Shown here piece by piece: positions 20,481-30,300 of a DNA stretch of 30,491 nucleotides. The DNA is taken from the IMG/VR virus record IMGVR_UViG_3300045284_000094, positions 1-30,491 of that record; one strand, written 5' to 3'. Under the pieces are notes generated by a model that did not search any database, was not told the origin of the DNA, and saw nothing but the letters and a program-made list of their open reading frames with translations. How positions within the stretch are numbered: the stretch's first letter is position 1; every line of letters starts with the position of its first letter. The DNA is from a virus. The position numbers and the translations under genes were made by a program.

Positions 20481-22729
20481 TGGCCGAGCTCCCCACCATC
20501 AACAACGCCGTGCCGCAGGTCCAGGCGCCGCAGCCGCGCGTCTCGCCGGGGCAGGCCGCGTCGCCGTACCTGGAACTCGCCAGCACGCTCAACGACGCCG
20601 CCAAGGAAACCGGCGATGTCTCGAAACTGCTTGCCCACAACGAGGGCCTGAAGGCCGTCACGCGCGATGAAGCCGGCAACGTCCAGGTGCAACGTCCGCC
20701 GATCGTGGGCGACGCCGCTATCCACTATCAGCATGCCGTCACCATGGCGGCGGCGGCGGATGGCGAGGCCGTCGCCCGCAACGATTTCATCGACCTGCGC
20801 AAGAAATTCGAGGACGACCCGGAGGGGTTTCGCAAGGCGGCAAAATCCTATCGGCAGGAGAAGGTCGGGCAATACGAGAAGGCGGCCGGGCCCGATGTCG
20901 GCCTGACGCTCGGCCGCACCATCGACAGCCTCGCGACCGAGAACTATCGCGGGCTGCTCAACCGGAAAGAGACCCGCGACCTGAACCGCGCCACGGATTC
21001 GATCCAGGCGCAGATCGAGACCACCAAGAACGAGTTGTTCGCCATCGCAGCCGGCGGGGACCAGACCTCGCCGGAATACACCCAGCGTTTGCAGAAGATC
21101 GGCGCGCTGTGGGGCCAGTTGCGCGACAACCCGCGCCTCGCCTTGCCGCAGCAGCGCATCGATTTCGAAATGTCGCAGCTGCAGTCGCAGCTTTATGTCG
21201 CCGGACTCGACAACCGCATCGGGAAAATCCAGGCCGAGAAGGGATTGGAAGCGGCGCTGGCCGAGGCGCACAAGGTGCGCACCGACCCGACCCTCAATCT
21301 GTCGCCGGGCGTGCGCTACTCGACCTACAACCAACTGCTCGGCAGCATCAGCCAGCGGGTGAACGGTCAGAAGGCGGTCGATCAGGTCGTGGCCGAGGAC
21401 ATCAAGTCGCTGGCGCGGCTGGGCGAGGAGGGCCACACCGCGACGCCGGAGCGCATCGCAGCGGTGCGGCAGGCCGTGATCGCCAGCAAGAATCCGGCGC
21501 TGGTCGGCGCGCTGCAGGAGGTCGAGGCGGCGCAGCCCGTGATCGCGGCCTGGCAGAAGATGAGCCCGGCGCAGCTCGACGCCAGCCTCAATGATCTCGA
21601 CCGCACCATGCGCGAGGACGGCGCGTCGGAAAACATGCAGCGGTTGCACAAGATCGGCACCACGCTGCTCAAGAACATGCGCGAGGGCATCAAGTCCGAC
21701 CCGATGGGCTGGGCCAGCCGCACCGGCGCCGTCGGCGTGACGCCGATCGATTTCGCCGCGCCCGACGCGGTGCCGCAGATGCAGACCCGCGTCGCCACCG
21801 CCGAGACCGTGGCGGCGCACTACGGGGTGACACCGTCCTATCTGCGCCCGGACGAGCGCGCGATCATCGAAAGCGTGGCGGCGAAGGGCGGGAAGCCAAT
21901 GCTCGAAGTCGCAAGCATGTTGGTCAACGGCTTCGGCGACCGCGCATCGGCCGTGTTGGGCGAGATTTCGAAGGAATCGCCCGCGCTTGCTCACATCGGC
22001 GGGCTCTTAACCGGAAACCTATTCGGCGGCGGCTCGCCCGCTTTCGCAAGAGATGTGGCAGAAGGAACCGCGCTGCGGCAAAACCCGGACGCTGCAAAAC
22101 TATTGCCGCATTGGGTGCAAAAGCCGAGCGACAAGGTTTATCAGTTCGAGATCAATCGGAAGGTCGACCAGTACGGCGACGCCTTCCTGATGGTGCCGGA
22201 TAACGGGCGCGCCGCCGAACAATCGGCCAAGACAGCATTCGCGGTGCGCGCCATGCGCAACGGCTATGACCCGCAGAGCATCGACACTGGTGGTTCGGTC
22301 AAGGCCGCCTACAACAAAACGCTGCAAGAGGCGGCTGGCGCGACCTTCTCGCCTGACGGGACGCAATACGGCGGCGTGGCGGCTTACAAGAAGGGTGGAG
22401 ACTGGTTTTCGAATTTCAAGGTGATCGTGCCGGGGCAAATCCGCACTGATCGCTTCAAGGAAGTCATCGGCTCGATCAAGGATGACGATCTGCGGCTGAT
22501 GCCGATCTCGCCTGAGATGGCGCCAGGCAAGACGGCCACCGCGCGTGAGTTGCAAAACGCGGTGCCGGTGGCGGTGCGCGGCGGCTATCGTTTCGCGGTC
22601 GGCGATCCGGCGTCAGATGATCCGAAATGGATCAGGGGCGCCGACAATCGGCCGTTCGTGCTCAATCTCGACCGCCTTGAGCCGGAATTGCGCAAGCGCG
22701 TGCCGGGTGCCTACGCGGGCGGGCGGTGA
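20480..22729 (+). CDS. Internal virion/ejection protein (gp15-like)
   Basis: A 749-aa, mainly helical protein beginning MAELPTINNAVPQVQAPQPR. The frame is open further upstream (to 19958), but that part overlaps the previous gene and looks non-natural, so the TAATG start at 20480 is chosen. Blocks such as FEDDPEGFRKAAKSYRQEKV and SYLRPDERAIIESVAAKGGK are typical of large podovirus ejection proteins that are stored in the capsid and form the periplasmic tube. No lysozyme or transglycosylase motif is visible. It is coupled to the next gene by TGATG. Confidence 0.7.
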   Translation: MAELPTINNAVPQVQAPQPRVSPGQAASPYLELASTLNDAAKETGDVSKLLAHNEGLKAVTRDEAGNVQVQRPPIVGDAAIHYQHAVTMAAAADGEAVARNDFIDLRKKFEDDPEGFRKAAKSYRQEKVGQYEKAAGPDVGLTLGRTIDSLATENYRGLLNRKETRDLNRATDSIQAQIETTKNELFAIAAGGDQTSPEYTQRLQKIGALWGQLRDNPRLALPQQRIDFEMSQLQSQLYVAGLDNRIGKIQAEKGLEAALAEAHKVRTDPTLNLSPGVRYSTYNQLLGSISQRVNGQKAVDQVVAEDIKSLARLGEEGHTATPERIAAVRQAVIASKNPALVGALQEVEAAQPVIAAWQKMSPAQLDASLNDLDRTMREDGASENMQRLHKIGTTLLKNMREGIKSDPMGWASRTGAVGVTPIDFAAPDAVPQMQTRVATAETVAAHYGVTPSYLRPDERAIIESVAAKGGKPMLEVASMLVNGFGDRASAVLGEISKESPALAHIGGLLTGNLFGGGSPAFARDVAEGTALRQNPDAAKLLPHWVQKPSDKVYQFEINRKVDQYGDAFLMVPDNGRAAEQSAKTAFAVRAMRNGYDPQSIDTGGSVKAAYNKTLQEAAGATFSPDGTQYGGVAAYKKGGDWFSNFKVIVPGQIRTDRFKEVIGSIKDDDLRLMPISPEMAPGKTATARELQNAVPVAVRGGYRFAVGDPASDDPKWIRGADNRPFVLNLDRLEPELRKRVPGAYAGGR

Positions 22730-24333
22730 TGTTCGATTTGATGCAGCAGCGCGATGACGGCCCGCTCACGTTCGCCGAGCCGAACGAGGGTGCGAGCTAC
22801 GGGCAATATCTCGCGACGGCTGCGCAGTTGTTTTCGACGCCGCAGGCCGCGGTCACGCATATCGGTCTCCAACTCGCGCGCGATCCCGCCGTCTACGGCA
22901 ATCTGTTCCGGTCGGCCGAGCGGCAAACCATGCTGGTCGACACCATCACATCCGGCAATATCGCCACCGAGCAGGCTTACGACCGGCGCATCGCTACGAT
23001 CAAGACAGCAACCGGCATCGAGTTGCAAAATCCGCTCCGGGGCGGCCTGACCGCGCAGATGATCGAACGCGCGCGCGCAGGCGACCTCGCCGAACCTGAC
23101 AGCGGGACAGACCCGGCCGCGCTATTCGATCAGCAGCTTGCGCAACTACGCGAGAAGCATCCCGACAAGCTCGACGCGCTGACCTTCGGCGACATCGGCG
23201 AGGAGGCGCGCGCCATCGCCAAGGGCGCCGAGCACGAATATGAGGCCGCGCGCAAGAACCCGAAACTCGACCCGGCCACGAGCCTCGTCACGCAATTCGG
23301 CGGCGCGATGTGGGGCCAGCGCCGCGACCCGCTATTCGTCGGCTCGCTGTTTGCCGGGCCGACCTCGGCGGTGGGCAAGACGGCGGTGGCGCGGGTGGCG
23401 ACCTCGGCGGTGTTCCAGGGCCTCTACAACGTCGGAATTTCGGCACTCGAACAGCCTGCCGTGCAGGCATGGCGCGCGGAGATCGGCGCCAAGTCTGGCG
23501 TGATGCCCGCGATCGAGAACGTCGGCATGGCGTTCCTGTTCGGGCTGATCCCCGGTGCGGCGTTCCGCGGTATCCACGAGGCGAGCCAGGCGGCGGTGCG
23601 GCGCACCCTCGCCGGCGTGCCGGAGCGCGGCGACACGGAAATAGCCCTTAAGGCGGTCAGCAGCGAGGAGCCGCAGGCTGCCGCCGTCCGCATGGGCGAG
23701 GACATGGCCGACGCCGATAAGGCATTCCTGCCGCGCAAGCCCGCCGATGTGGCGCCAGAGTTGCACGACGACCTGACCGCTGCCGCGCTGAAACGCGCGG
23801 ACGATCCGGTCAATCAGCCGTCGCCCGAGGCGGTGGCGTATGTTGAACGCACTGCCGATCAACGCGAGATGGATTTGCTTCGCCGCACCATTCAGCAGGG
23901 CGAGGAACAATTGGCGACGGTCCAAGGTGAGCGCCCGCGTGCGGTTTTTGAACAAGAATTGTCCGGCCTTCGGCAAAAACTGGCCGACATGGAGCGCCGC
24001 GCCGAGCCTGACCCCGAAATCGCGGCCCGCGTCGCCGAGGCTCAGCCGCAAAATCTCCACGAGGCCCAGATGGCGGCCACCGAGGCCATCGAGGAGCGCG
24101 GCAACCGGCAGGCCATTGCGCGGACAACCGAGGAATTGGAGCGAGATAGGTTGCCACCGCCCGAACCGCCGCCGGAAGGCGTGAAGCCGCCGCCCGCGTC
24201 ATCGAAAGACCCGCTCGACAAAATCCCGATAACCCGCGACGACGGCACGCCGACGCTGGTTTCGGCACAGCAGGCAGCGCGCGCTGGCGAGAAAGAGACA
24301 AAACTTGCCGCGCTGATCCGGGAGTGCAAATGA
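22729..24333 (+). CDS. Internal virion/ejection protein with membrane-prone middle
   Basis: A 534-aa protein. Residues about 200-240 (DPLFVGSLFAGPTSAVGKTA to GLYNVGISALEQ) and 264-280 (GMAFLFGLIPGAAFRG) are hydrophobic and could cross the host inner membrane after ejection. From about 380 on it is coiled-coil (LRRTIQQGEEQLATVQGERP), then Pro-rich near 490. No catalytic motif is seen. ATG 22729 overlaps the preceding stop. It is likely one of three proteins sharing the job done by T7 gp15-16. Confidence 0.65.
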   Translation: MFDLMQQRDDGPLTFAEPNEGASYGQYLATAAQLFSTPQAAVTHIGLQLARDPAVYGNLFRSAERQTMLVDTITSGNIATEQAYDRRIATIKTATGIELQNPLRGGLTAQMIERARAGDLAEPDSGTDPAALFDQQLAQLREKHPDKLDALTFGDIGEEARAIAKGAEHEYEAARKNPKLDPATSLVTQFGGAMWGQRRDPLFVGSLFAGPTSAVGKTAVARVATSAVFQGLYNVGISALEQPAVQAWRAEIGAKSGVMPAIENVGMAFLFGLIPGAAFRGIHEASQAAVRRTLAGVPERGDTEIALKAVSSEEPQAAAVRMGEDMADADKAFLPRKPADVAPELHDDLTAAALKRADDPVNQPSPEAVAYVERTADQREMDLLRRTIQQGEEQLATVQGERPRAVFEQELSGLRQKLADMERRAEPDPEIAARVAEAQPQNLHEAQMAATEAIEERGNRQAIARTTEELERDRLPPPEPPPEGVKPPPASSKDPLDKIPITRDDGTPTLVSAQQAARAGEKETKLAALIRECK

Positions 24334-26852
24334 GCGCATTCAACAATTGCATTCTGTCCGCGCAGAAGCAGGGCGAGATTTCCGAGGAGCAGGCGGAATC
24401 TCTAATGGCCCGCTATGCCGAACACTTGCGTGCCCGTGCCGCGGCTGGCGACCGCGACCCGGAAGGTGCAGCCAAGGCGGCGATGGCGAGCGAGATGGAT
24501 CAAGAGGCCGCGATCAAACAGGCCATCGCGAACGGACAGATCGCCGCGCAGAACCGCATCCGCGCCTTCGCCGAGGGCTATCGCAATCTCAATGGTAATT
24601 CCAGCGCGTTCGAGGCGTTCGCCGCGCTGATGGAAAGTCAGGCGCAGGGCACGACCTCTTGGCGCTATCGCGCCGAAGCCATTGCTCGCATGACACAGGC
24701 CGAAGTGGCGGACTATCTATCGAATTTCCGGCGCTCATTTTTCAGCGGCAAGCGCATGGACAAGCCGGGGATCGAGAATGTCGTGCGCGAGATGCGCGGC
24801 GAGGCGACCGGCAGCCCGCAGGCGAAGGGCATGGCCGACGCCATGGAGCAGGCATTCGAAAAACTGCGCCAGAAGTTCAACGAGGCGGCCGGCTTCGAAG
24901 CCATCGGCAAGCTCGATTACGGGTTTCTCCCACAGCATCACAGCCCGGCTGCGTTGCTCAATGTGCCCGGCAAAACGGCGGCCGAGAAATACGCCTTCTG
25001 GCGCGACAGGGAACTGCCGCGGCTCGACCTCGACAAGATGAGGGACCCGCTGACCGGTGGCCACCTGACGCCGGAACGGCTCGAGGAGGTGCTGCGGGCC
25101 TCGTGGAACCGCATCGTCACCGGCGGATGGTCCGATCGTGAGCCGTCGGCGGCGCCGTTCGGCACCGGAGCGCTCGCCAAGCAGCGCAGCGACCATCGGT
25201 TCCTGCATTACAAGACGGCGGATGATTGGATCGCGTCAGACCGCGAATTTGGCAGCGGCGACCCGACCAAGGCGATGTTCCAGCACATCCGCAACATGGC
25301 GCACGATATTGCCGCCATGGAGACATTCGGGCCAAACCCGAATGCGACCGTAAACTGGATGAAGCAGGTTGTGCAGAGCGAAGTCGCCAAGTCGATCACC
25401 GGCGAGCCGTCGCTACACACCGGGAAGGCAAACGAGGATACTGGCAACCGGCTGGCAAACCGGCTGCAAGCCATCTATGACGCGGTGCGCGGACCTGAAA
25501 TTATCTCAAGCCGGCTCGCCGCAGGATTCGCCGACGTGTCGAACGTGCTGACTTCGGCCTATCTTGGGGCAACGTCAATTCTTGCCGCGGCCACCGACCC
25601 GTTCATCGACAATGCCGCGCGCCGGCTCAACGGTTTGCCACACTGGAAGGCACTCACCGGCATCGTGCATGCGATGCGCAGCGCTCAGACTCGCGAGCAG
25701 GCGGTGCGCTCCGGGCTCGGCATGGACGACTTTCTGCATATCATGGGCAACGAGGCCCGCTATGCCGGGACGCTCGGCGGTCATGAAGTGACAAAATGGC
25801 TTGCCGACCGCACCGTGACGCTCAACGGCCTCAACGCTATCACGCAAGCCCGCAAGCACCGTTTCGGGATCGACTGGCAGGCGATGGCCGCCGACCACGC
25901 GGGCGAGACCTGGGCCGAACTTGGCAACAGCAACGCCTATTTCCGACGATCAATGGAAAATTACGGCTTCACCGAAAAGGACTGGAACAACCTGCGCAAG
26001 ACCGAACTGCATATCCCAGCCGAAGGCAGCGCCGGCTATCTGCGGCCCGCCGATGTCAAGAACAGCGACCTCGGTGTGCGCTATCTCGGGATGATCCTGG
26101 GCGAGACCGAGCGCGCGGTGCCGACGTCGACCATGCGCTCGCGCTCGATCGTCACCTCGAACCTGCAGCGCGGCACGGTCTGGGGCGAGATCATCAATAG
26201 TGGCCTGCAATTCAAGTCGTTTGCGCTGTCGTTCACCGGCCTGCAGATGCAAGCGATCAAGATGGAACTGAATCAGGGCGTTGCCCAGGGTGCCGCCTAC
26301 GCCGCGGCGCTATTCATCCCGCTCACGCTCGGCGGCGGCATGGCCGTGCAGTTGAACAACATCGCCAACGGTAAGGATTTGCAGCCGATGGACCCGACCA
26401 CGGGGCAGGGCCTCAAATTCTGGCTGCAAGCACTGTTCAAGGGTGGCGGCCTCGGCCTCCTCGGCGATTTCATTTTTTCCGACCTCACCCGGTTCGGCGC
26501 CACGCCGGCCGAGCAACTGAGCGGCCCGACAATCTCGCTCGCGTCCGACGCCATGTCGCTGACGGTCGGCACCGCGCAAAAGGCGCTCACAGGACAGAAA
26601 ACCCACTTCGGTCGAGAGGCCGTTCGCAAGGTCGCCCGCAATGTGCCGATCATCTCGTCGCTGCCCTACACGCGGGCGGCCTATCAGCGCCTCGTGGTCG
26701 ACCAGCTCCAATATCTGACCGATCCCGACGCGCACAAATACTTCCGCGAGCAGGAAAAGCGCATGCTGCGCGAGACCGGGCAGTCGTATTTCTGGCGCCC
26801 CGGCGAGACCAGCCCCGAGCGCGCGCCGGAATTCAGCCAGGCGGTCAAGTAG
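24330..26852 (+). CDS. Large internal virion/ejection protein (gp16-like)
   Basis: An 840-aa protein. KLDYGFLPQHHSPAALL (about 190-206) is a block recognised in podovirus internal virion proteins, often in the non-enzymatic part of gp16-like proteins. Hydrophobic segments near 655-678 (YAAALFIPLTLGGGMAVQLN) and 705-715 could insert in the inner membrane. GGAG sits 6 nt before ATG 24330, which overlaps the previous stop as ATGA. Here the lytic transglycosylase domain usual at the N-terminus of T7 gp16 is missing. Confidence 0.7.
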   Translation: MSAFNNCILSAQKQGEISEEQAESLMARYAEHLRARAAAGDRDPEGAAKAAMASEMDQEAAIKQAIANGQIAAQNRIRAFAEGYRNLNGNSSAFEAFAALMESQAQGTTSWRYRAEAIARMTQAEVADYLSNFRRSFFSGKRMDKPGIENVVREMRGEATGSPQAKGMADAMEQAFEKLRQKFNEAAGFEAIGKLDYGFLPQHHSPAALLNVPGKTAAEKYAFWRDRELPRLDLDKMRDPLTGGHLTPERLEEVLRASWNRIVTGGWSDREPSAAPFGTGALAKQRSDHRFLHYKTADDWIASDREFGSGDPTKAMFQHIRNMAHDIAAMETFGPNPNATVNWMKQVVQSEVAKSITGEPSLHTGKANEDTGNRLANRLQAIYDAVRGPEIISSRLAAGFADVSNVLTSAYLGATSILAAATDPFIDNAARRLNGLPHWKALTGIVHAMRSAQTREQAVRSGLGMDDFLHIMGNEARYAGTLGGHEVTKWLADRTVTLNGLNAITQARKHRFGIDWQAMAADHAGETWAELGNSNAYFRRSMENYGFTEKDWNNLRKTELHIPAEGSAGYLRPADVKNSDLGVRYLGMILGETERAVPTSTMRSRSIVTSNLQRGTVWGEIINSGLQFKSFALSFTGLQMQAIKMELNQGVAQGAAYAAALFIPLTLGGGMAVQLNNIANGKDLQPMDPTTGQGLKFWLQALFKGGGLGLLGDFIFSDLTRFGATPAEQLSGPTISLASDAMSLTVGTAQKALTGQKTHFGREAVRKVARNVPIISSLPYTRAAYQRLVVDQLQYLTDPDAHKYFREQEKRMLRETGQSYFWRPGETSPERAPEFSQAVK

Positions 26853-26856
26853 CGGC

Positions 26857-26867
26857 GGTGCGTTGCG
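26857..26867 (+). promoter_or_regulatory. GGTGCGTTGCG motif, copy 7 (head of the structured gap)
   Basis: The motif begins 5 nt after the ejection gene stop. TTGCGC, 16 nt and CAAGAT (26885-26890) fit the same promoter pattern. Transcription would begin near 26898, in a gap with no protein gene, so it may drive a structured RNA. Confidence 0.4.
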
Positions 26868-26986
26868 CCGCTTCCCGCCCCAGCCAAGATGCACGCGCTC
26901 TGTCCCATTGAGCTCGCCGGGCCGCGGGTGCCAGGTCTTCGGACCCTTCGGACCTACTGAGTGCCCACCCGGCGGTGAAAATAGGT

Positions 26987-27017
26987 GCGCCGGTCAGGTG
27001 ATCAGACCTGCCGGCGC
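26987..27017 (+). other. 12-bp hairpin with one bulge in the long gap
   Basis: GCGCCGG-T-CAGGT pairs with ACCTG-CCGGCGC around loop GATCAG. The stem is the strongest in the gap. There is no T-run after it, so it is not a classical terminator. Confidence 0.6.
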
Positions 27018-27062
27018 TGATCGCGGTGCCGAGGACTAAAAGCCGCGACCGAATGCGCCCGA

Positions 27063-27077
27063 TGTAACACTGTTACA
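27063..27077. promoter_or_regulatory. TGTAACACTGTTACA operator-like dyad
   Basis: Perfect 7-1-7 inverted repeat in a locally AT-rich spot inside a GC-rich gap. Its form matches binding sites of dimeric repressors such as TetR-family proteins. The regulator is not identified; a host factor controlling the tail-fibre region is one option. Confidence 0.45.
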
Positions 27078-27350
27078 TTCCCCGCGCAACGACCTGCCAA
27101 GCGCTGTCCCGCAACGATCACGGGCCCGGCCGATCCGGGGGCAAAGCGCGGGGCTATTCCCCGGCCCGGGCAAACGCGGACGGCGCTATGCCCGCATCCA
27201 GGACTTGAACGGCAACCTCCTCTGCATGGGCTCATGCAGGCCGGGCGTCTGGCCCACGACACGGGCATCCTGGGTATACGCGCTATACCGGTCTCCTCAG
27301 CACCGCTTGGCTCTCTCAGCCGGGATAGCGGGGAGCGGGCTATGGGTGAC

Positions 27351-27384
27351 GGTGCGTTGCGGCTCGGCCGCCCGTGGGCATCCT
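27351..27384 (+). promoter_or_regulatory. GGTGCGTTGCG motif, copy 8, with possible -10
   Basis: The motif (27351-27361) ends exactly 30 nt before the tail-fibre ATG at 27392. TTGCGG, 16 nt and CATCCT (27379-27384) give the same layout as copies 3 and 6, one base offset. Confidence 0.5.
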
Positions 27385-27391
27385 GCCGGTC

Positions 27392-30300
27392 ATGCGCAGG
27401 TTCGCCGCTGGCCTTCTCCTCGCTCTCGCGCTGATCGCCCCTACGGCGGCGCTGGCCCAGGTCTGCCCCGCCGTCGCGGCGCTGCCCGACAGCGAGCGCC
27501 GCGTAGCCTATGCGCCGTCGGCCTCGACGGGCCCATTTTCGGTCACGTTCGCCCTATTAGGCGACGGTACCGACTATGGCGCATGGGCAGAAGTGTTCCT
27601 CAATGGCGTGCGCCTCACGCCGGTCACCGATTGGCAGCTGACGATCCCGAGCGGCACGCTGGCGACCGCATGCCGGCCGATCACCAATGCCTCGATCACG
27701 TTGACCAATGCGGCCACCGGTACGCTGCAGATCGTCGGGGCGCGCCGGCCGCGCCGGACCTCGCAGTTCCCGGAGAACGCCGGGGTCTCGGCGCGCAACC
27801 TCAATCAGGTCATCACCGACATCACGGCGCAGAACCGCGAGACCTGGGACAAGATCAACGACGTGAGCGGGCGCGGGCTGTTCTCGCAACCCGGCAACGT
27901 GCTTGGCGCGCTGCCGCTGCCCACGTCCTGCGCCAACCGTTTCCTCGGCTTCGATGCGACGGGGCTGATACCGCAATGCCTTGCTGGCGGCGCCGGCAGC
28001 GGCAATGTCGTTGGTCCGCTGACCTCGACCATCGGCAACGTCGCGATCTGGAATAACGCGACGGGAAGCCTGCTGGCGAACAGCACCGTTCCCATTACGC
28101 GCCTGACCGCGCTTACCGATACCGACGTGTTCCTGGTTGGCGGTCAGAGCAACGCCATCACATGGCCATCGCTCACCGGCCCGACCACGCCAGCCGGCAA
28201 AGTGCTGCAATACGCCAGCGGCGTGATTTCCGATCTTTCCACGATCGGCGGGCCGTGGACGGAGTTCGGGCTGACTTGGTTCAATGCGACTGGGCGGCGC
28301 GTCCTGTTCGTCATGGCCAGCATCACCGACAGCGGTCAAATTTCAGTCAATGCCGGCGCTGGCGGCAGTTGGGACATCGGCGTTCCCGGCTCTGATTACT
28401 TTCTCTCGCTTCCGCTGCTGACCAGCGGTCTTGCCGCCGCTACCGCGGCCGGCTACTCGCCAGTCTATCGCGGTGTCTTGTGGGCGCAGGGCGAGAACGA
28501 CGCGCACGGCATCAATATCGGCACCGTGGGCGCGACCAAGGCCAACTATAAGGCCGGCCTCGTCGCCATGATCGCGAAGTATCGCGTCGACCTCGCGCTG
28601 CCGGCGATGCCGTTCTACATCTTCCGAACCGGCGTCAACACGAGTGAATTTCCCAGCACCGGCTATCAGCAGGTCCAGGCCGCACAGGAGGAAGTCGCGG
28701 TCGCCGATCTCAATACGCGCGTGGTGTTCTGGGATGCGGCGGATTATCCGACCCTCGGGATGACGACTGGAGCGCCGCCGATCCACTACACGCAAGCCGG
28801 CTACAATCGCATGGGGCAGGTCGGCGCCGCCAATATCCTCTCCGCAACGGCACCCGACACCTTCCGTCCCAACGGCGACAATCTTTATTGGTCGCGCGGC
28901 TCGGTTCTCATCAGCCCGAATCTTTCGGCGCTGCCGGCTGCCGCCGGGCTTCCGCTTCTTCGGCTGGCGAATGCCGATGCGATACAGACGCTCCAGCAGA
29001 TCGATTCCTTCGGAGCGGCAGTCGGCTCCTTTCTGTTGTTCCGTCATGCCAATGGCACCGGGATAGCGCCAACCGCCCTGACCTCGGGTCAGCTGATCGG
29101 CGGCGCCATATTCGACGGCTATGGCGCGACCGCATTCCCGGCGTCTGCCAAAGCCGCGCTGTTCGGCTGGGCTGCGCAGAACTGGAACGATGTCAATCAG
29201 GGCACGTTCCTGACGCTTGAGACGACGCCCAACAATTCGACCACGCGGACGGAGGCCGTTCGCATCCAGAACAGCGGCGGCGTGTCGGTGGGAACGACGA
29301 TTGATCTAGGCATAGGAACGCTTCTGGCGCTCAACAAGCTGTCTGCCGGTCTCAATGGAACGGTGACCGGCCAAGTCATCATCAACGGCCTTACGTCCGG
29401 CTCGGTCGTGCAGACATCGCAGGCCGTGGCTGGAACGCCGACCGTGACGTGGGGCACCAACAGCGGAACGCCGGTCGTTACCGCGACCGCTCCGCTGGCA
29501 ATCGCTGCCGCGACTGGCAATCTCACGATTTCGGCCATTCCGCTTTCATCCCTGGCCACGCAGGCGGCCAACACCGTCGTCGGCAACGCCACGGCGGGTG
29601 CGGCCGCGCCGACTGCGCTGTCGATGCCATCGTGCAGCACGGCCGCCAGCGCGCTCAATTGGACGACCAATACCGGATTCGGTTGCAACACATCGATCAC
29701 CGCCGCCGCCGTCCCGGTTGGCGGCATTACCGGCCTCGGCGCAAACGTCGCGACGTTCCTTGCAACGCCATCGTCCGCCAATCTCGCGGCGGCCGTTACG
29801 GATGAAACGGGCACGGCGGGAAATTTGGTGTTCTCTAATTCGCCGACCTTGGTGACTCCTGCGATTACGACCAGCGCGACAATCACCAGAACCGGCGTGG
29901 GCGTGACTTCCGCCGATGGCGCTGTCCTTCAAAACACAACCGCTGCCGCCGCTGGCGCGCAGCAGTGGTCACCGCGAACGCACTATATCGCCCAAGGATG
30001 GAAAACCGACGCAACTGCTGGATCGCAGACCGTCGATGCCATCGTAGAATTGCAATCAACTCAAAGCACGTCTACGCCGTCTGCTTCACTTGTTACGTCG
30101 ATCCAATTAAACGGCGGCGGTTACATTCCAATCACAGGAGTTGGGCTGCTCGCCAGCAACGGCAATGCTTTTCTGCAGTTCAATAGTCCGACATCGAAAA
30201 ACTCAAACCTGATCTATTCGGCAAATTCCGTCAACAAATGGTACGTCCAGAATCAGGGCGATACGGCCGACGCCTACCGCATCCTCAACAGCGATGCGAA

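Larger units (their letters stand above)
26868..27350 (+). ncRNA. Candidate structured non-coding RNA or leader
   Basis: The gap of about 480 bases between two copies of the 11-mer has no convincing ORF on either strand. It is dense in secondary structure: tandem CTTCGGACC (26937-26954), a 12-bp hairpin (26987-27017), a dyad (27063-27077), CGGGG-CTATT-CCCCG (27149-27163), CTGCATG-GGCT-CATGCAG (27222-27239) and GGTATA-CGCGC-TATACC (27273-27289). I do not recognise a known RNA family. It could be a phage regulatory RNA or a long structured leader for the tail-fibre gene; GC-rich DNA also forms hairpins by chance. Confidence 0.4.

Noticed and set aside
27195-27250. tRNA-like stretch on the minus strand (GTTCAAGTCC)
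   Set aside because: The T-loop look-alike has no pairing stem and no acceptor or D-arm.
27205-28056. 283-aa ORF across the gap and fibre start
   Set aside because: It is in a different frame from the fibre, which carries clear signal-peptide and domain features; its composition is shadow-like.
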